A DNA stretch of 64,000 bases, taken from NCBI RefSeq assembly GCF_003546865.1, contig NZ_CP023434.1, positions 372,001 through 436,000 on the forward strand, in the 5' to 3' direction. The DNA is from Suicoccus acidiformans. Its GTDB lineage: Bacteria; Bacillota; Bacilli; Lactobacillales; Aerococcaceae. Shown here piece after piece: positions 1 through 9,680 of the stretch. Both the position numbers and the translations under genes were made by a program. A model generated the notes under the pieces. It was not told the origin of the DNA. It made no database searches and saw only the letters and a program-made list of their open reading frames with translations. Positions within the stretch are counted from its first letter, which is position 1; every line of letters begins with the position of its first letter.

Positions 1-755
1 CGAATCCATACGCAGCAATTTATTGGTATAAAGTCAACACAACTGATGAAGTGTTACAGAATGCGAATATCCGCAAGGCTTTAGCTTTAGCAATTAACCG
101 CCAAGAATTGATTGACAACGTTACAAAAGGGGAGCAAACAGCTGCCTTGGGAATTATTCCGCCAACGATGGAAGGTTTTGAAGAAGACCGCGGTTATATG
201 AGTGACTTTGACGTTGAAGGTGCTAAAGCGGCTTTACAAGCAGGTATGGACGAATTAGGTATTAAAGACCCTAGTGAAATTACCGTGGCTCTATCAATTA
301 ACGATAGTGAAGCCCACTCAGCTATCGCGCAATTCATTCAAGCTAACTGGACAGATAACTTAGGTATTAACGTTTCAATCGATAGTACAGAGTGGCAAGT
401 ATATCTTGATAAATTGAATCAATTAGATTACCAAGTAGGCCGCATGGGCTGGATTGCTGACTATAACGATCCGATTACTTTCTTAGATATGTACCGCACT
501 GCCGAAACGGGTAATAACGATACCGGTTGGGAAAATGAAGACTATAAGAACTTAATTGACCAAGCGAACCAAGAAACTGACGAAGCAACGCGTACGCAAT
601 ACTTACTCGATGCTGAAGCAATTCTTATGGAAGAAATGCCAGTTATCCCGGTTTACTACTACACAAGTAACTTCGTCAAGAACGACCGTGTTCAAGGTAT
701 GCAACCAGACCCACTAGGAAACATCAACTTGAAATATGTATCGATGGCTGAATAA
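1..755 (+). CDS. oppA: Oligopeptide ABC transporter substrate-binding protein, 3' part (5' end outside window)
   Basis: C-terminal part of a family 5 extracellular solute-binding protein (OppA/DppA type), which captures peptides outside the membrane for the OppBCDF permease encoded just downstream. The frame is open from base 3 with no start, and the first residues (YAAIYWYKVNTTDE) align with the middle of the complete paralogue at 6360-7964 (YAGIYWYKVNTTDP), so the gene begins outside the window. The GTG at 51 is internal. The last about 250 codons are present, including the conserved NANIRKALALA segment and the terminal PVIPVYYY region. Likely first gene of the opp cluster, separated from oppB by a terminator and a 440-bp spacer. 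The peptide-binding family is secure; exact ligand unknown. Confidence 0.93.
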   Translation, partial: NPYAAIYWYKVNTTDEVLQNANIRKALALAINRQELIDNVTKGEQTAALGIIPPTMEGFEEDRGYMSDFDVEGAKAALQAGMDELGIKDPSEITVALSINDSEAHSAIAQFIQANWTDNLGINVSIDSTEWQVYLDKLNQLDYQVGRMGWIADYNDPITFLDMYRTAETGNNDTGWENEDYKNLIDQANQETDEATRTQYLLDAEAILMEEMPVIPVYYYTSNFVKNDRVQGMQPDPLGNINLKYVSMAE

Positions 756-805
756 GTACACATTTGAAAAGCCCCATGCAAGGACTCTGCCTACAAACCG
801 GGCAG

Positions 806-826
806 AACCCCTTCGGGGGTTTTTCT
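806..826 (+). terminator. Rho-independent terminator after first oppA
   Basis: Stem AACCCC / GGGGTT with a TTCG tetraloop followed by TTTCTT, about 50 bp after the oppA stop. It separates oppA from oppBCDF, the usual way of making more binding protein than permease. Confidence 0.85.
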
Positions 827-1203
827 TATCTAGTGGCGAAAATCAGCTTATACTGTTCAAATGTGTATGAATATAAAAGCGTCGGCTTGTATATAGAGGG
901 ATGAACCTCATTGATGCCCATTTGAAGAGAAATCCAATAATGGCAAATCAATGGCTGAATCCTTGCAGGTTGATTTGAATACCTAACCCATCTCAAGGAC
1001 CGGCGTAGTGGATGCTTCTAGGCAAAGCGCTTACCTTGTTCGAACTTTCGTACAATTCGTAAAAGCTAGCCTAGTGTTTTTCAAGCGGGTAAGGTATAAT
1101 AAACGCATATTGTTTTATGGCGTGAACTGAGCAGAAGTGTCCGGTTACCATACGTAATCATTAGCTTTTGAAAGTTATCTCGCTGAGTAATTTAGTTTTT
1201 TAT
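827..1203. other. Intergenic spacer upstream of oppB
   Basis: No convincing gene on either strand. A good -10 hexamer TATAAT lies at 1095-1100, but no clear -35 sits 16-18 bp before it. An AAAGCGCTT palindrome at about 1024-1032 is a possible operator. The remaining sequence, including the 100-bp leader before oppB, shows no structure I can name. Confidence 0.4.
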
Positions 1204-1216
1204 GGAGGAGTTTTAC

Positions 1217-2149
1217 ATGGCTAAATATATAGGCAAGCGATTGCTGTATGCCTTGCTAGCACTATTGGCAATTGTGACAGTGACATTCTTTCTGATGCGG
1301 ATAGCACCGGGGAATCCTTTTGCTGCCGAAAATCAGCAAATGACGCCGGCGATTCAAGAGCAGTTGAATGCAGCGTATGGCTTGGACGATCCGTGGTATG
1401 TGCAGTATTTCAATTATGTCAAGAATGTCTTCACCTTTGATTTCGGTGAGTCGATGAAGTATCGGGGACGTTCGGTGAATGATATGATTGGTGAAAGTTT
1501 CCCAGTATCGGTGCAACTTGGGGCTCAAGCCCTGCTGATTGCAGTAGGGGGCGGGGTGCTCCTTGGCGTTATCTCCGCCATGTACCATAACCGTACAGGG
1601 GACTATATCGCATCGATTATTGCGGTACTTGGTATTTCGGTACCATCTTTCGTACTAGCCGGTTTATCTCAGTATTTCTTCGGCTTGAAGCTTGGTTGGT
1701 TCCCGATTAGTGGTTGGCAATCTTTCGCCCATACTATCTTACCGACCTTTTCACTCGGTTTGACCTACATGGGGAGTATCGCCAAGATGACCCGATCTGG
1801 GCTTTTGGAAGAGAATACGTCTGAATATGTCAAGCTCGCCCGGGCCAAAGGTCTCAAGAAATGGGGCGTAGTATTCAAGCATTCATTGCGGAATGCCCTC
1901 TTGCCAGTGGTTACCTATTTAGGGCCAATGACGGCAGGTGTCTTGACGGGGTCTTTTGTAATTGAGAATATTTTTGCGATTCCTGGCTTGGGACGACATT
2001 TCGTGACAAGTATCAATAACCGCGATTATACAGTCATTATGGGGATTACGGTCTTTTATTCCATTATCTTGCTCATTATGGTAATTGTGGTCGATTTAAT
2101 TAACGCAATGTTAGACCCACGGATTCAATTGGAAGGAGCGGATGAGTAA
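1217..2149 (+). CDS. oppB: Oligopeptide ABC transporter permease OppB
   Basis: Inner-membrane subunit of the OppABCDF peptide importer. About 310 residues with six predicted membrane helices; starts MAKYIGKRLLYALLALLAIV and carries the BPD_transp_1 EAA loop (residues EYVKLARAKGLKKWGVVFKH) that docks to the ATPases. An upstream in-frame ATG at 1202 overlaps the ribosome site GGAGGAG (1204-1210), so the ATG at 1217, 6 bp after it, is the true start. The stop overlaps the oppC start by one base (TAATG), indicating translational coupling. Length and order oppB-C-D-F match the family. Confidence 0.95.
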   Translation: MAKYIGKRLLYALLALLAIVTVTFFLMRIAPGNPFAAENQQMTPAIQEQLNAAYGLDDPWYVQYFNYVKNVFTFDFGESMKYRGRSVNDMIGESFPVSVQLGAQALLIAVGGGVLLGVISAMYHNRTGDYIASIIAVLGISVPSFVLAGLSQYFFGLKLGWFPISGWQSFAHTILPTFSLGLTYMGSIAKMTRSGLLEENTSEYVKLARAKGLKKWGVVFKHSLRNALLPVVTYLGPMTAGVLTGSFVIENIFAIPGLGRHFVTSINNRDYTVIMGITVFYSIILLIMVIVVDLINAMLDPRIQLEGADE

Positions 2150-3072
2150 TGGCGGAAGAAATTCAAATTAAACCTGAGCAATTTGAGCTGGTCGGTATTC
2201 AAGAAGACCAGACCGATATTCTCAGCGATAAGTCCATTTCCTTCTGGCAGGAAGTTGCCCAAACCTTCCGCAAAAATAAGCTCGCGATGTTTGGCTTAGT
2301 TGTCTTATTAATCGTAGCTTTGATGGCAATTTTCGTGCCAATCTTGTCACCTTTTGAATATAGTGAGCAGACCGGGGTTTACAACCAAGGGCCGAATGGG
2401 CAGTTCTGGTTTGGCACCGACAATTTAGGGCGGGATATCTTCGTCCGCAGTTGGGTTGGTGCCCGCATTTCTCTCTTTATCGGTCTAGCTTCGGCTTTAA
2501 TTAGTATTATGATTGGTGTTTTATATGGTAGTATTGCCGGCATGGTTGGGGGTAAAGTCGATACGATAATGATGCGTATTGCTGACGTCTTAAATGCGGT
2601 GCCTTATCTATTGATTGTTATCATGCTCTTGGTAGTTATGGAGCAAGGCTTGTTGCCGCTTATTATTGCCATGTCGATTACTGGCTGGATTAGTATGGCT
2701 CGGATTGTTCGGACGGAAGTAATGTCCTTGAAGAATCAAGAATATGTTCTAGCTTCCCGGACCCTTGGTGCATCGACAGGCTATATTATTCGCCGTCACT
2801 TAGTACCGAATGCAATGGGCATTATTATCGTTAATATGACTTTGTCGATTCCAAGTGCTATCTTTACCGAAGCGTATTTGAGCTTCTTGGGGCTGGGTGT
2901 TACACCACCGATGGCCAGTTGGGGAACGATGGCGTCTGAAGGGGCGGAAGCTATCTTGACAGCTCCGTGGCGTTTAGCCTTTCCAGCGCTATTGATTTCT
3001 TTAACCATTTTTGCTTTTAACGCAGTGGGTGATGGCCTGCGTGACGCCCTGGATCCGAAGTTAAGAAAGTAG
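2149..3072 (+). CDS. oppC: Oligopeptide ABC transporter permease OppC
   Basis: Second membrane subunit of the peptide importer, 307 residues. A soluble N-terminal stretch of about 45 residues (OppC_N domain) precedes helix one at about residue 47, followed by the periplasm-facing segment with the typical FWFGTDNLGRDIFVR motif, then five more helices with the EAA loop around residues 195-215 (EYVLASRTLGAS). Start ATG overlaps the oppB stop. Pairs with OppB to form the channel. Confidence 0.95.
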   Translation: MAEEIQIKPEQFELVGIQEDQTDILSDKSISFWQEVAQTFRKNKLAMFGLVVLLIVALMAIFVPILSPFEYSEQTGVYNQGPNGQFWFGTDNLGRDIFVRSWVGARISLFIGLASALISIMIGVLYGSIAGMVGGKVDTIMMRIADVLNAVPYLLIVIMLLVVMEQGLLPLIIAMSITGWISMARIVRTEVMSLKNQEYVLASRTLGASTGYIIRRHLVPNAMGIIIVNMTLSIPSAIFTEAYLSFLGLGVTPPMASWGTMASEGAEAILTAPWRLAFPALLISLTIFAFNAVGDGLRDALDPKLRK

Positions 3073-3081
3073 GCGAACTCA

Positions 3082-4143
3082 ATGACAGAACCTATTCTAG
3101 AAGTGAAGGACTTAGCCGTCTCCTTCAAGACCTTTGCAGGCCGCGTACAAGCCGTGCGTGGCGTTAGCTTCTCCTTACAGAAAGGGGAAACCCTCGCCAT
3201 TGTTGGCGAATCCGGCTCAGGCAAGTCGGTTACCAGCAATGCTATTATGCAACTGGTGCCCCAACCGCCTGGAACCTATGATCGAGGCGAAATTTGGTTT
3301 AATGGCCAAGATCTCTTGACCTTTAATGAAGACCAAATGAGCCACATTCGAGGCAATGACATCGCCATGATCTTCCAAGATCCGATGACTGCCTTGAATC
3401 CGACTATTCGCATCGGCAAGCAAATTACCGAAGCGATTACCTTACATAATAAAGATGTTTCCAAAGAGGCAGCCAAGCAACGCGCCATCGAACTCTTGGA
3501 TTTGGTAGGTATACCTCGCCCCGAAGAGCGCTTTGAGCAGTACCCCCATGAATTCTCCGGTGGGATGCGTCAACGGGTAGTCATTGCGATTGCTTTAGCA
3601 GCCGAGCCGAAGCTATTAATTGCTGATGAACCGACGACCGCCCTGGACGTGACCATCCAGGCACAAATTCTGGAATTGATGAAGGAAATCCAGTCCGAAA
3701 CTGGGACCAGTATGATCTTCATCACCCATGACTTAGGCGTTGTTGCTAATGTGGCGGACACGGTTGCCGTTATGTACGCTGGACAAATCGTCGAATATGG
3801 TAGTGCCAATGATATTTTCTATAATCCAAAGCATCCGTACACGTGGGGACTCCTCGGTTCGATGCCGGACTTAGAAAGTTCCAGTACGGAAGAGCTGTAC
3901 ACCATTCCTGGTGCCCCGCCGAACTTAATCAATCCGCCTAAAGGTGACGCCTTTGCTCCGCGCAACCGCTACGCCATGGCCATCGACCATGAAGCAGAAC
4001 CACCTTTCTTTCAAGTGTCAGATACACATTATGCCAAGACTTGGCTCTTACATCCTGATGCACCGACGGTGGAGGTTCCGGCAACTATCCAACGCAGGAT
4101 TGATCGCTATTTAGAAGAAACGGGAGGTGGGGTGCATGCCTAA
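3082..4143 (+). CDS. oppD: Oligopeptide ABC transporter ATP-binding protein OppD
   Basis: Cytoplasmic ATPase of the peptide importer, 353 residues. Walker A GESGSGKS at residues 42-49, Q-loop FQDPMTALNP near residue 98, signature FSGGMRQRV near 157, Walker B LLIADEP near 178 and H-loop ITHD. The C-terminal extension typical of the OppD/DppD family (oligo_HPY) is present. Nine bases after oppC; its last codons overlap the start of oppF (stop 4141-4143, oppF ATG at 4136), so the two ATPases are translationally coupled. Confidence 0.95.
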   Translation: MTEPILEVKDLAVSFKTFAGRVQAVRGVSFSLQKGETLAIVGESGSGKSVTSNAIMQLVPQPPGTYDRGEIWFNGQDLLTFNEDQMSHIRGNDIAMIFQDPMTALNPTIRIGKQITEAITLHNKDVSKEAAKQRAIELLDLVGIPRPEERFEQYPHEFSGGMRQRVVIAIALAAEPKLLIADEPTTALDVTIQAQILELMKEIQSETGTSMIFITHDLGVVANVADTVAVMYAGQIVEYGSANDIFYNPKHPYTWGLLGSMPDLESSSTEELYTIPGAPPNLINPPKGDAFAPRNRYAMAIDHEAEPPFFQVSDTHYAKTWLLHPDAPTVEVPATIQRRIDRYLEETGGGVHA

Positions 4144-5053
4144 GAAGTTACTTGAAGTCAAGCATCTCAAGCAATATTTTGGCAAAAAAGCGAACCCAGT
4201 CAAAGCGGTTGATGATATTAGCTTTGATATTTACGAAGGGGAAGTGCTAGGACTGGTTGGTGAATCTGGTAGTGGGAAGTCTACTACTGGACGCGCAATT
4301 ATTGGTCTAAACGACCGTACCGACGGAGAAATTTACTATGAAGGCAAGCCTGTTGAATCAATGTCCCGCAAGGATATTTCCCGGGAGATTCAAATGATCT
4401 TCCAAGACCCTTACGCCTCACTCGATCCGCGTATGACGGTCTATGAGATTATCGGCGAGGCCTACGATATTCATGGCCTCTACAAAAACCGCCAAGAACG
4501 CCAGAATAAAATTGGCGAATTATTAGAATCCGTTGGCTTAAATCGCGAACATGCTAACCGTTATGCCCACGAATTCTCCGGCGGCCAGCGCCAACGGATT
4601 GGGATTGCTCGGGCCTTGGCCTTGGATCCGAAGTTCATTATCGCCGACGAACCCATTTCGGCCCTGGACGTTTCAATTCAAGCGCAAGTGGTTAACTTGC
4701 TGAAAAGCCTGCAAAAAGATCAGAACTTGACCTATCTCTTCATCGCCCACGACTTATCCATGGTGAAATACATCAGTGATCGTATCGCTGTTATGTATGG
4801 TGGTAAAATTGTTGAAATGGGTGAAGCCGATGAAATCTACAACCATCCGGTGCACCCATACACCTTATCGCTCTTATCTGCGGTACCCCAACCTGATCCG
4901 CTATCTGAGAGCAAACGTGTTCGGATTCCTTACCAACACGAAGTGGCAAATGGCGTTCTCAGCCAGCATGAAGTTTCACCAGGACACTATGTTCTGGGTA
5001 CTGACGAGCAGATTCAGCGCTGGGTCGAAGCCCAAAAATTGGTAGAAGCATAG
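4136..5053 (+). CDS. oppF: Oligopeptide ABC transporter ATP-binding protein OppF
   Basis: Second ATPase of the importer, 305 residues from the ATG at 4136 (MPKKLLEVKHL). An in-frame GTG at 4127 lies inside the ribosome site GGGAGGTGGGG and is not the start. Walker A GESGSGKS at residues 42-49, signature FSGGQRQRIG, Walker B FIIADEP and the oligo_HPY tail are all visible. Last gene of the permease cluster, followed by a GC-rich hairpin. Confidence 0.95.
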   Translation: MPKKLLEVKHLKQYFGKKANPVKAVDDISFDIYEGEVLGLVGESGSGKSTTGRAIIGLNDRTDGEIYYEGKPVESMSRKDISREIQMIFQDPYASLDPRMTVYEIIGEAYDIHGLYKNRQERQNKIGELLESVGLNREHANRYAHEFSGGQRQRIGIARALALDPKFIIADEPISALDVSIQAQVVNLLKSLQKDQNLTYLFIAHDLSMVKYISDRIAVMYGGKIVEMGEADEIYNHPVHPYTLSLLSAVPQPDPLSESKRVRIPYQHEVANGVLSQHEVSPGHYVLGTDEQIQRWVEAQKLVEA

Positions 5054-5060
5054 CGCATTT

Positions 5061-5102
5061 AACGGCCGGCCCGGCGCGACATCGCGACCTGGTCGGCCGT
5101 TT
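5061..5102 (+). terminator. GC-rich hairpin after oppF
   Basis: AACGGCCG at 5061-5068 pairs with CGGCCGTT at 5094-5101 around an inner GGCGCGACATCGCGACC stem. There is no long T tract, so it may act as a weak terminator or a 3'-stabilising hairpin. Confidence 0.55.
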
Positions 5103-5270
5103 GCCAACATATGACTGTCATATTACCTATGACTTTGCTTTGACAAGTAAGTAAAGGGGTTTAGCCATAGGGGCTTTTACTTGCCAGGATACCTACCACG
5201 ATATAAGTACTCGTGCAATCATCTCACCAAGTTAAGCTTGACGAGATTTATCCCACAGAAAGGATTTATT

Positions 5271-6341
5271 ATGCAAAAGTCTATTCAACTGATTCAAGAT
5301 TTATCCAATGCTTTTGGCGTCTCTGGCTTTGAAACAGATGTAGCTCAAGTCGCCAGCGATTATGTGGCCGATTTTGCCCATGTGCGCCAGGACCGCATGG
5401 GTAACGTCTTTCTTAAGCCGGATGTAGCCCAAGCAGCGGATAATAAACTTAACGTTCTGCTCGATGCGCATTTAGATGAGGTCGGATTCATTGTTCAAGC
5501 AATTCACGACAACGGCATGCTGGACTTCCTGCCAGTTGGGGGCTGGGCCATTAACAACGTGCCCGCTCACACCGTGCAAATCAAAACCCGCAAACAAGGG
5601 ATTGTCAAAGGTATTACCGCCAGCACACCACCGCACTTTATGACGGAGGCAGACCGAAAAGCGCCCTTAGATTTCGACAAAATAGTGATCGATGTCGGGA
5701 CGTCTTCTAAAGCAGCGACCGAAGCATTAGGCATTGAAATTGGCAACCCGATTGTACCTGATGTTTCCTTTGAAACCTTACACGACGGGGAAATTCTTCT
5801 AGGGAAAGCTTTTGATTGCCGAATTGGCTGTGCCGCCTTATTGGAAACCTTCGAGCAATATGTCCAAGGCGAACCCAACCCAGCGCTTGATTTAGAGGCA
5901 GTGCTTACCACTCAAGAAGAAGTAGGCTTGAGAGGGGCAACCGTTGCCGCCAATCAAATTTCGGCGGATATTGCGATTGTTTTTGAAGGGTGTCCAGCTG
6001 ATGATACCTTTACCCCCACATATAAGATTCAATCGGCCTTAGGCAAAGGGCCAATGTTACGCCATTTCGATGTGTCGATGATTACCCATCCTGGCTTCCA
6101 AGCTTTTGCGATGGATATTGCTGAAAAGTATAATATTCCAATGCAAACATCGGTGCGTAAAGGAGGCGGCACCAACGGAAGTGCCTATCACTTGGCTAAC
6201 CAAGGCATTCCAACGATTGTTGTAGGAATCCCTGTCCGCTACGCCCATACCCACTATGGCTTTGTTCATTTCGCTGATTACCAACATGCGATTCAGCTTG
6301 TTCTCGCGATTTTAAAGGATTTGACGGCGGAAGTTTTCTAA
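5271..6341 (+). CDS. M42 family glutamyl aminopeptidase / deblocking aminopeptidase
   Basis: Cytosolic di-metal aminopeptidase of the M42 family (PepA/YsdC/FrvX type), 356 residues. Visible landmarks are DAHLDEVGF with the first metal His and Asp, the DCRIGCAALLE metal-Asp region, TTQEEVGLRGA with the catalytic Glu pair, EGCPADDT, and HTHYGFVH near the C terminus. The frame runs open upstream to 5181, but ATG 5271 follows AGAAAGGA and gives the expected N terminus. Placed between opp genes and a second oppA, it probably trims imported peptides. A TTGACA at 5140-5145 could be part of its promoter, but no good -10 follows. Confidence 0.9.
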   Translation: MQKSIQLIQDLSNAFGVSGFETDVAQVASDYVADFAHVRQDRMGNVFLKPDVAQAADNKLNVLLDAHLDEVGFIVQAIHDNGMLDFLPVGGWAINNVPAHTVQIKTRKQGIVKGITASTPPHFMTEADRKAPLDFDKIVIDVGTSSKAATEALGIEIGNPIVPDVSFETLHDGEILLGKAFDCRIGCAALLETFEQYVQGEPNPALDLEAVLTTQEEVGLRGATVAANQISADIAIVFEGCPADDTFTPTYKIQSALGKGPMLRHFDVSMITHPGFQAFAMDIAEKYNIPMQTSVRKGGGTNGSAYHLANQGIPTIVVGIPVRYAHTHYGFVHFADYQHAIQLVLAILKDLTAEVF

Positions 6342-6359
6342 TAAGAGAGGAAGAATAAC

Positions 6360-7964
6360 ATGAAGAAACTAGTCCAAATATTACTCACAGCTAGCCTCGG
6401 CTTGAGCGTGTTTGCTGGCGCGACCGCATCGGTTGATGCCCAGGAGAAGCAACTGAATTTAGTTACCAATGCCGAACCACCAACAATTGATCCAGGTTTG
6501 TCGACAGATACAACATCTGGTTCAATTATTGACAATGTCTTTGAGAATTTAACTAATATAGACCAGAATAATGAAGTCGTTCCAGGAGTGGCGGAATCTT
6601 GGGATGTTAGCGAAGATGGTACGGTCTACACCTTCCATATTCGTGAGAATGCCGTTTGGTCCAATGGTGACCCTGTTACGGCCCAAGATTTTGAATTTGC
6701 TTGGAAGCGTGTCTTAAATCCTGAGACTTTATCCCAAAGAGCGAACCTTTACTATGTGATTAAAGGAGCCGAAGATTATAACGTCAATGGCGGTTCTGTT
6801 GACGAAGTGGGTATCAAGGCCTTAGACGACAAGACTTTCGAAGTTACCTTAAATTCACCTGTAGCTTACTTCCTTGAGTTAATCAACCATTACAGCTTTG
6901 CCCCTGTTAACCAGAAAGTCGTCGAAGCTGACGACCAGTGGGCGAGTGAAGCAGGCGAAGATTATGTTACCAACGGCGCTTTTATCTTAAGCGAGTGGAA
7001 TCACAACAGTGACTACACCCTCGTACGCAACGACCAATACTGGGACAAAGACAACGTTGCCTTAGACCAAGTCAATGTGCAAATCGTTGAATCCGAAGCT
7101 ACAGCCAGCAACATGTTCCAGAATGGCGACATCGACTTCCTCGGTGCACCATATGGCGCAATTTCCCTAGATAATATCGAAGTGTTTGAACAATATGAGA
7201 CGATGACCGCCGAACCATACGCCGGCATCTACTGGTACAAAGTCAACACCACCGATCCAGTTATGCAGAATGCGAATATCCGCAAAGCTTTAGCCTTAGG
7301 TTTCAGCCGGGCGGATTTAGTAGCCAATATTACCAAAGGCTACCACCAACCAGCCACCGGCTTAGTGCCACCAACCATCACTGGCTTTGAAGAAGACCGC
7401 GGTTACTTCACCGACGGCGACGTTGAACAAGCCAAAGCGTTTTTACAAGCTGGCTTAGAAGAACTCGGTATGAGTGATCCGGCTGAATTGACCATTAACT
7501 TGTCTATTAACACCAGTGAGGCCCATGCTACCATTGCCCAATTCGTTCAAGAACAATGGGCACAAAATCTTGGAATCAATGCAGTCATTGACAATACCGA
7601 ATGGCAAGTATACTTAGACAAAATCCAAATGCTTGACTATCAAGTCGCTCGCCTTGGTTGGGCTGCCGATTACAACGATGCCGCTTCCTTCTTAGGTATG
7701 TATACAACAGTCGATACTGGTAATAATGACACGGGTTGGGAAAGTCCGGAATACCAAGACCTGATGAAGCAAGCCGGCGAGGAATTAGATGCTGGCAAAC
7801 GCACCGAATTACTTAAAGAAGCTGAAGCAGTAATGATGGCAGATATGCCAGTCATCCCGGTTTACTATATGGAATCAATGTTTGTACATCAAGACAAAGT
7901 TCAGAATATGCAACCAGATGCGATTGGACGCTATAACTTGAAGTACGTGGATATTGCTGAGTAA
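6360..7964 (+). CDS. oppA: Oligopeptide ABC transporter substrate-binding protein, second copy
   Basis: Complete family 5 peptide-binding protein of 534 residues, clearly paralogous to the partial copy at 1-755 (shared NANIRKALAL, FEEDRGY and NDTGWE segments). The N terminus is a signal sequence (two Lys then a 19-residue hydrophobic stretch), but the position where a lipobox cysteine should be reads LSVFAGAT: there is no Cys in the first 40 residues. Cleavage by signal peptidase I near VDA-QE is the likely alternative. Eighteen bases after the peptidase gene, behind an AGAGAGGAAG ribosome site, so co-transcribed with it. Followed by a strong terminator. Confidence 0.93.
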   Translation: MKKLVQILLTASLGLSVFAGATASVDAQEKQLNLVTNAEPPTIDPGLSTDTTSGSIIDNVFENLTNIDQNNEVVPGVAESWDVSEDGTVYTFHIRENAVWSNGDPVTAQDFEFAWKRVLNPETLSQRANLYYVIKGAEDYNVNGGSVDEVGIKALDDKTFEVTLNSPVAYFLELINHYSFAPVNQKVVEADDQWASEAGEDYVTNGAFILSEWNHNSDYTLVRNDQYWDKDNVALDQVNVQIVESEATASNMFQNGDIDFLGAPYGAISLDNIEVFEQYETMTAEPYAGIYWYKVNTTDPVMQNANIRKALALGFSRADLVANITKGYHQPATGLVPPTITGFEEDRGYFTDGDVEQAKAFLQAGLEELGMSDPAELTINLSINTSEAHATIAQFVQEQWAQNLGINAVIDNTEWQVYLDKIQMLDYQVARLGWAADYNDAASFLGMYTTVDTGNNDTGWESPEYQDLMKQAGEELDAGKRTELLKEAEAVMMADMPVIPVYYMESMFVHQDKVQNMQPDAIGRYNLKYVDIAE

Positions 7965-8025
7965 GCCTTACTTCATCAAGTAATTAAAGAGATGCCTTGA
8001 TTGCTTCATACGAAACATCAGAAAT

Positions 8026-8071
8026 ACGCACCCTATCTGCCACAGAAAAGGCGATGGGGTGCGTTGTTTTT
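8026..8071 (+). terminator. Terminator after second oppA
   Basis: ACGCACCC (8026-8033) pairs with GGGTGCGT (8057-8064), followed by TGTTTTT. Confidence 0.8.
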
Positions 8072-8229
8072 ATGGGAAATTAAGGGAAAGAACAGCGATT
8101 GTTAAAGGACTAGTGTTTTCTCGAAAGTTTATAATGTTTATTAAATAGCACAAGGATATTGAAGGCTTCGGAAAGATTAGGAATTTGGGTCTAATTGCTC
8201 AATTGAAGCGCTATTTTTGAGTATTCGAT

Positions 8230-8292
8230 TTAAATTTTTCGCTCAGCTTCTTCAACGAGTTCCTTCTCCCAGTCGTAATATACTTCAGTCAT
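8230..8292 (-). CDS. Possible 20-residue peptide downstream of the Rpn gene
   Basis: ATG at 8292 preceded by a near-perfect AAGGAGG ribosome site (7-bp spacing) opens a 20-codon frame, charged and helical (MTEVYYDWEKELVEEAER). It lies 33 bp beyond the stop of the interrupted Rpn-family gene, on the same strand. Rpn-family proteins often end in a charged helical tail, so it may be a detached C-terminal fragment or a genuine small companion. I cannot tell which. Confidence 0.3.
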   Translation of the reverse strand: MTEVYYDWEKELVEEAERKI

Positions 8293-8324
8293 ATGCTTTA
8301 CCTCCTTGCCAATTTTTAAATCTC

Positions 8325-8798
8325 TCACGTAGTCTGATATGAGGCCGAACCTTGTTTCATCTGGATTACTATCTTGGAAATAGCCATCAAATCATAGAGC
8401 GGATGACTTGGGTCATCCGCTTCAGTATTGAAGATGTAGAGCTGTTGCCCCATATCGATTGGTTCTAAAAGTTTCGTAATTGTCGGTTGAATCGTATACT
8501 GTACCAAGCCGAGCTTGAAGATATCTTTCTCGCAAATGAAGATGATAATCACCTCAGGAAGAAGAATATCCTTACCGACAGAAGATGTAAGCACAACGTC
8601 CATGCTTGAGGAGTAGTAGCGTGCCTTTTCCAAAACTTTCTTATGACTTCTATGAACTTCGATATTATAATACTTACCATCGCTCTTAGCGAGAATGTCT
8701 AGGACTGCTTTTCGTGAAGCTAAATGGGTAAAAGTGTATTGCGTTTTGACTGAATCTACCACGACATTCTCAAGACCTAAAATTTGTTCAATTAAAGA
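8325..8798 (-). pseudogene. Rpn-family PD-(D/E)XK nuclease, C-terminal part, split by the IS21 element
   Basis: C-terminal portion of a recombination-promoting nuclease / putative transposase (Rpn, PDDEXK_2 family). Recognisable text: SLIEQILGLENVVVDSV, ASRKAVLDILAKSDGKYYNIEVHRS (the D-x-n-E-V nuclease core) and ARYYSSSMD. On paper the frame continues into the IS end (ARWSLFHLT...), which is not native. Removing the IS together with one copy of the 5-bp duplication joins EFAAS from the fragment at 11277-11377 directly to LIEQILG in frame. The rebuilt protein would be 189 residues, shorter than typical members of about 280-310, so it may already have been truncated. Confidence 0.85.
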
Positions 8799-8850
8799 TG
8801 TATATGTCAAGTGAAAAAGGGACCACCTTGCCGTTGAAAAAGGGACCACC
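8799..8850. repeat. IS21 left end with two terminal repeats
   Basis: AAAAAGGGACCACC at 8814-8827 and 8837-8850, 23 bp apart, behind the terminal TGT. Likely binding sites for the IstA transposase. Confidence 0.85.
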
Positions 8851-8918
8851 TTTTGGGTCAATGTAACGGCTTAGGCTAATTTATGAAAAGTTAGTTAAGA
8901 AGAAAGTGTCTCAGCGCT

Positions 8919-9680
8919 TCATACCTCCTTTTGGCTGGCTTGCGCCTCCTTCCAGGCACTGGTCTGCTTCATCCGATAACTCTCCCCTCGCATGTCCACA
9001 ACATGCGCCTTAAAGGCTAAACGATCCACCAGGGCTCCCGTTAAGGTCGGGTCTTTAAAGCATTCCTGCCAGCGATCAAAGGTAAGGTTCGTCGTAATCA
9101 TTGTAGAGCCCTTTCCCATCCGATTAGAAAGAAGATTAAACAGAAGCTCAGCCCCGGCTTCATCAAAGGATAAATAACCTAATTCATCGACAATCAAGAG
9201 ATCGACCTTATTTAATCGCTGTTTGAAGCGATAAAATTGACTTTGCGTGACGGCCTCTCTTAATTCAATAACAAGATTTGGGGCATTTACGAACTGTACA
9301 TGATAATTCTGCAGACAGGCCTCCATGCCAAGACCAATGCTAAAATGCGTCTTCCCTGTTCCAGGGTTGCCAATAAGAATGACGTTCTGTTTCTCTTGAA
9401 TAAAATTCAGGGTCTTTAATTCGCGTAGTTGTTGGCGAACACCTTCCTTAAACACTTTCTCGTCAAAGTCCATCAGGTACTTCTTTTGGCTAAACTTGGC
9501 CTGTCGAATCCTTCTTTGATAGCTTCGATTTCGACGTTGTTCCACCTCCTCTGTCAATATCTCTGTGAGGGCTTCTTCCAAATCCAGTCCGCGACTCGTA
9601 TATTCCAGGAGCAGGTGTTGGTAATTTTCCTTCAGATAGGGAAGTTTTAGTTCATTAGCGGCTTCTGCGATTGTTAACAT
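8919..9680 (-). CDS. istB: IS21 family helper ATPase IstB
   Basis: AAA+ ATPase that assists IstA in target selection, 253 residues. Walker A GNPGTGKTH near residue 104 and Walker B LLIVDELGYLSFDEAG near 165, with the DnaC-like sensor region ITTNLTFDRW. Its start overlaps the end of istA by 7 bp, the usual coupled arrangement. Length matches family members of about 250 residues; no disruption seen. Confidence 0.95.
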   Translation of the reverse strand: MLTIAEAANELKLPYLKENYQHLLLEYTSRGLDLEEALTEILTEEVEQRRNRSYQRRIRQAKFSQKKYLMDFDEKVFKEGVRQQLRELKTLNFIQEKQNVILIGNPGTGKTHFSIGLGMEACLQNYHVQFVNAPNLVIELREAVTQSQFYRFKQRLNKVDLLIVDELGYLSFDEAGAELLFNLLSNRMGKGSTMITTNLTFDRWQECFKDPTLTGALVDRLAFKAHVVDMRGESYRMKQTSAWKEAQASQKEV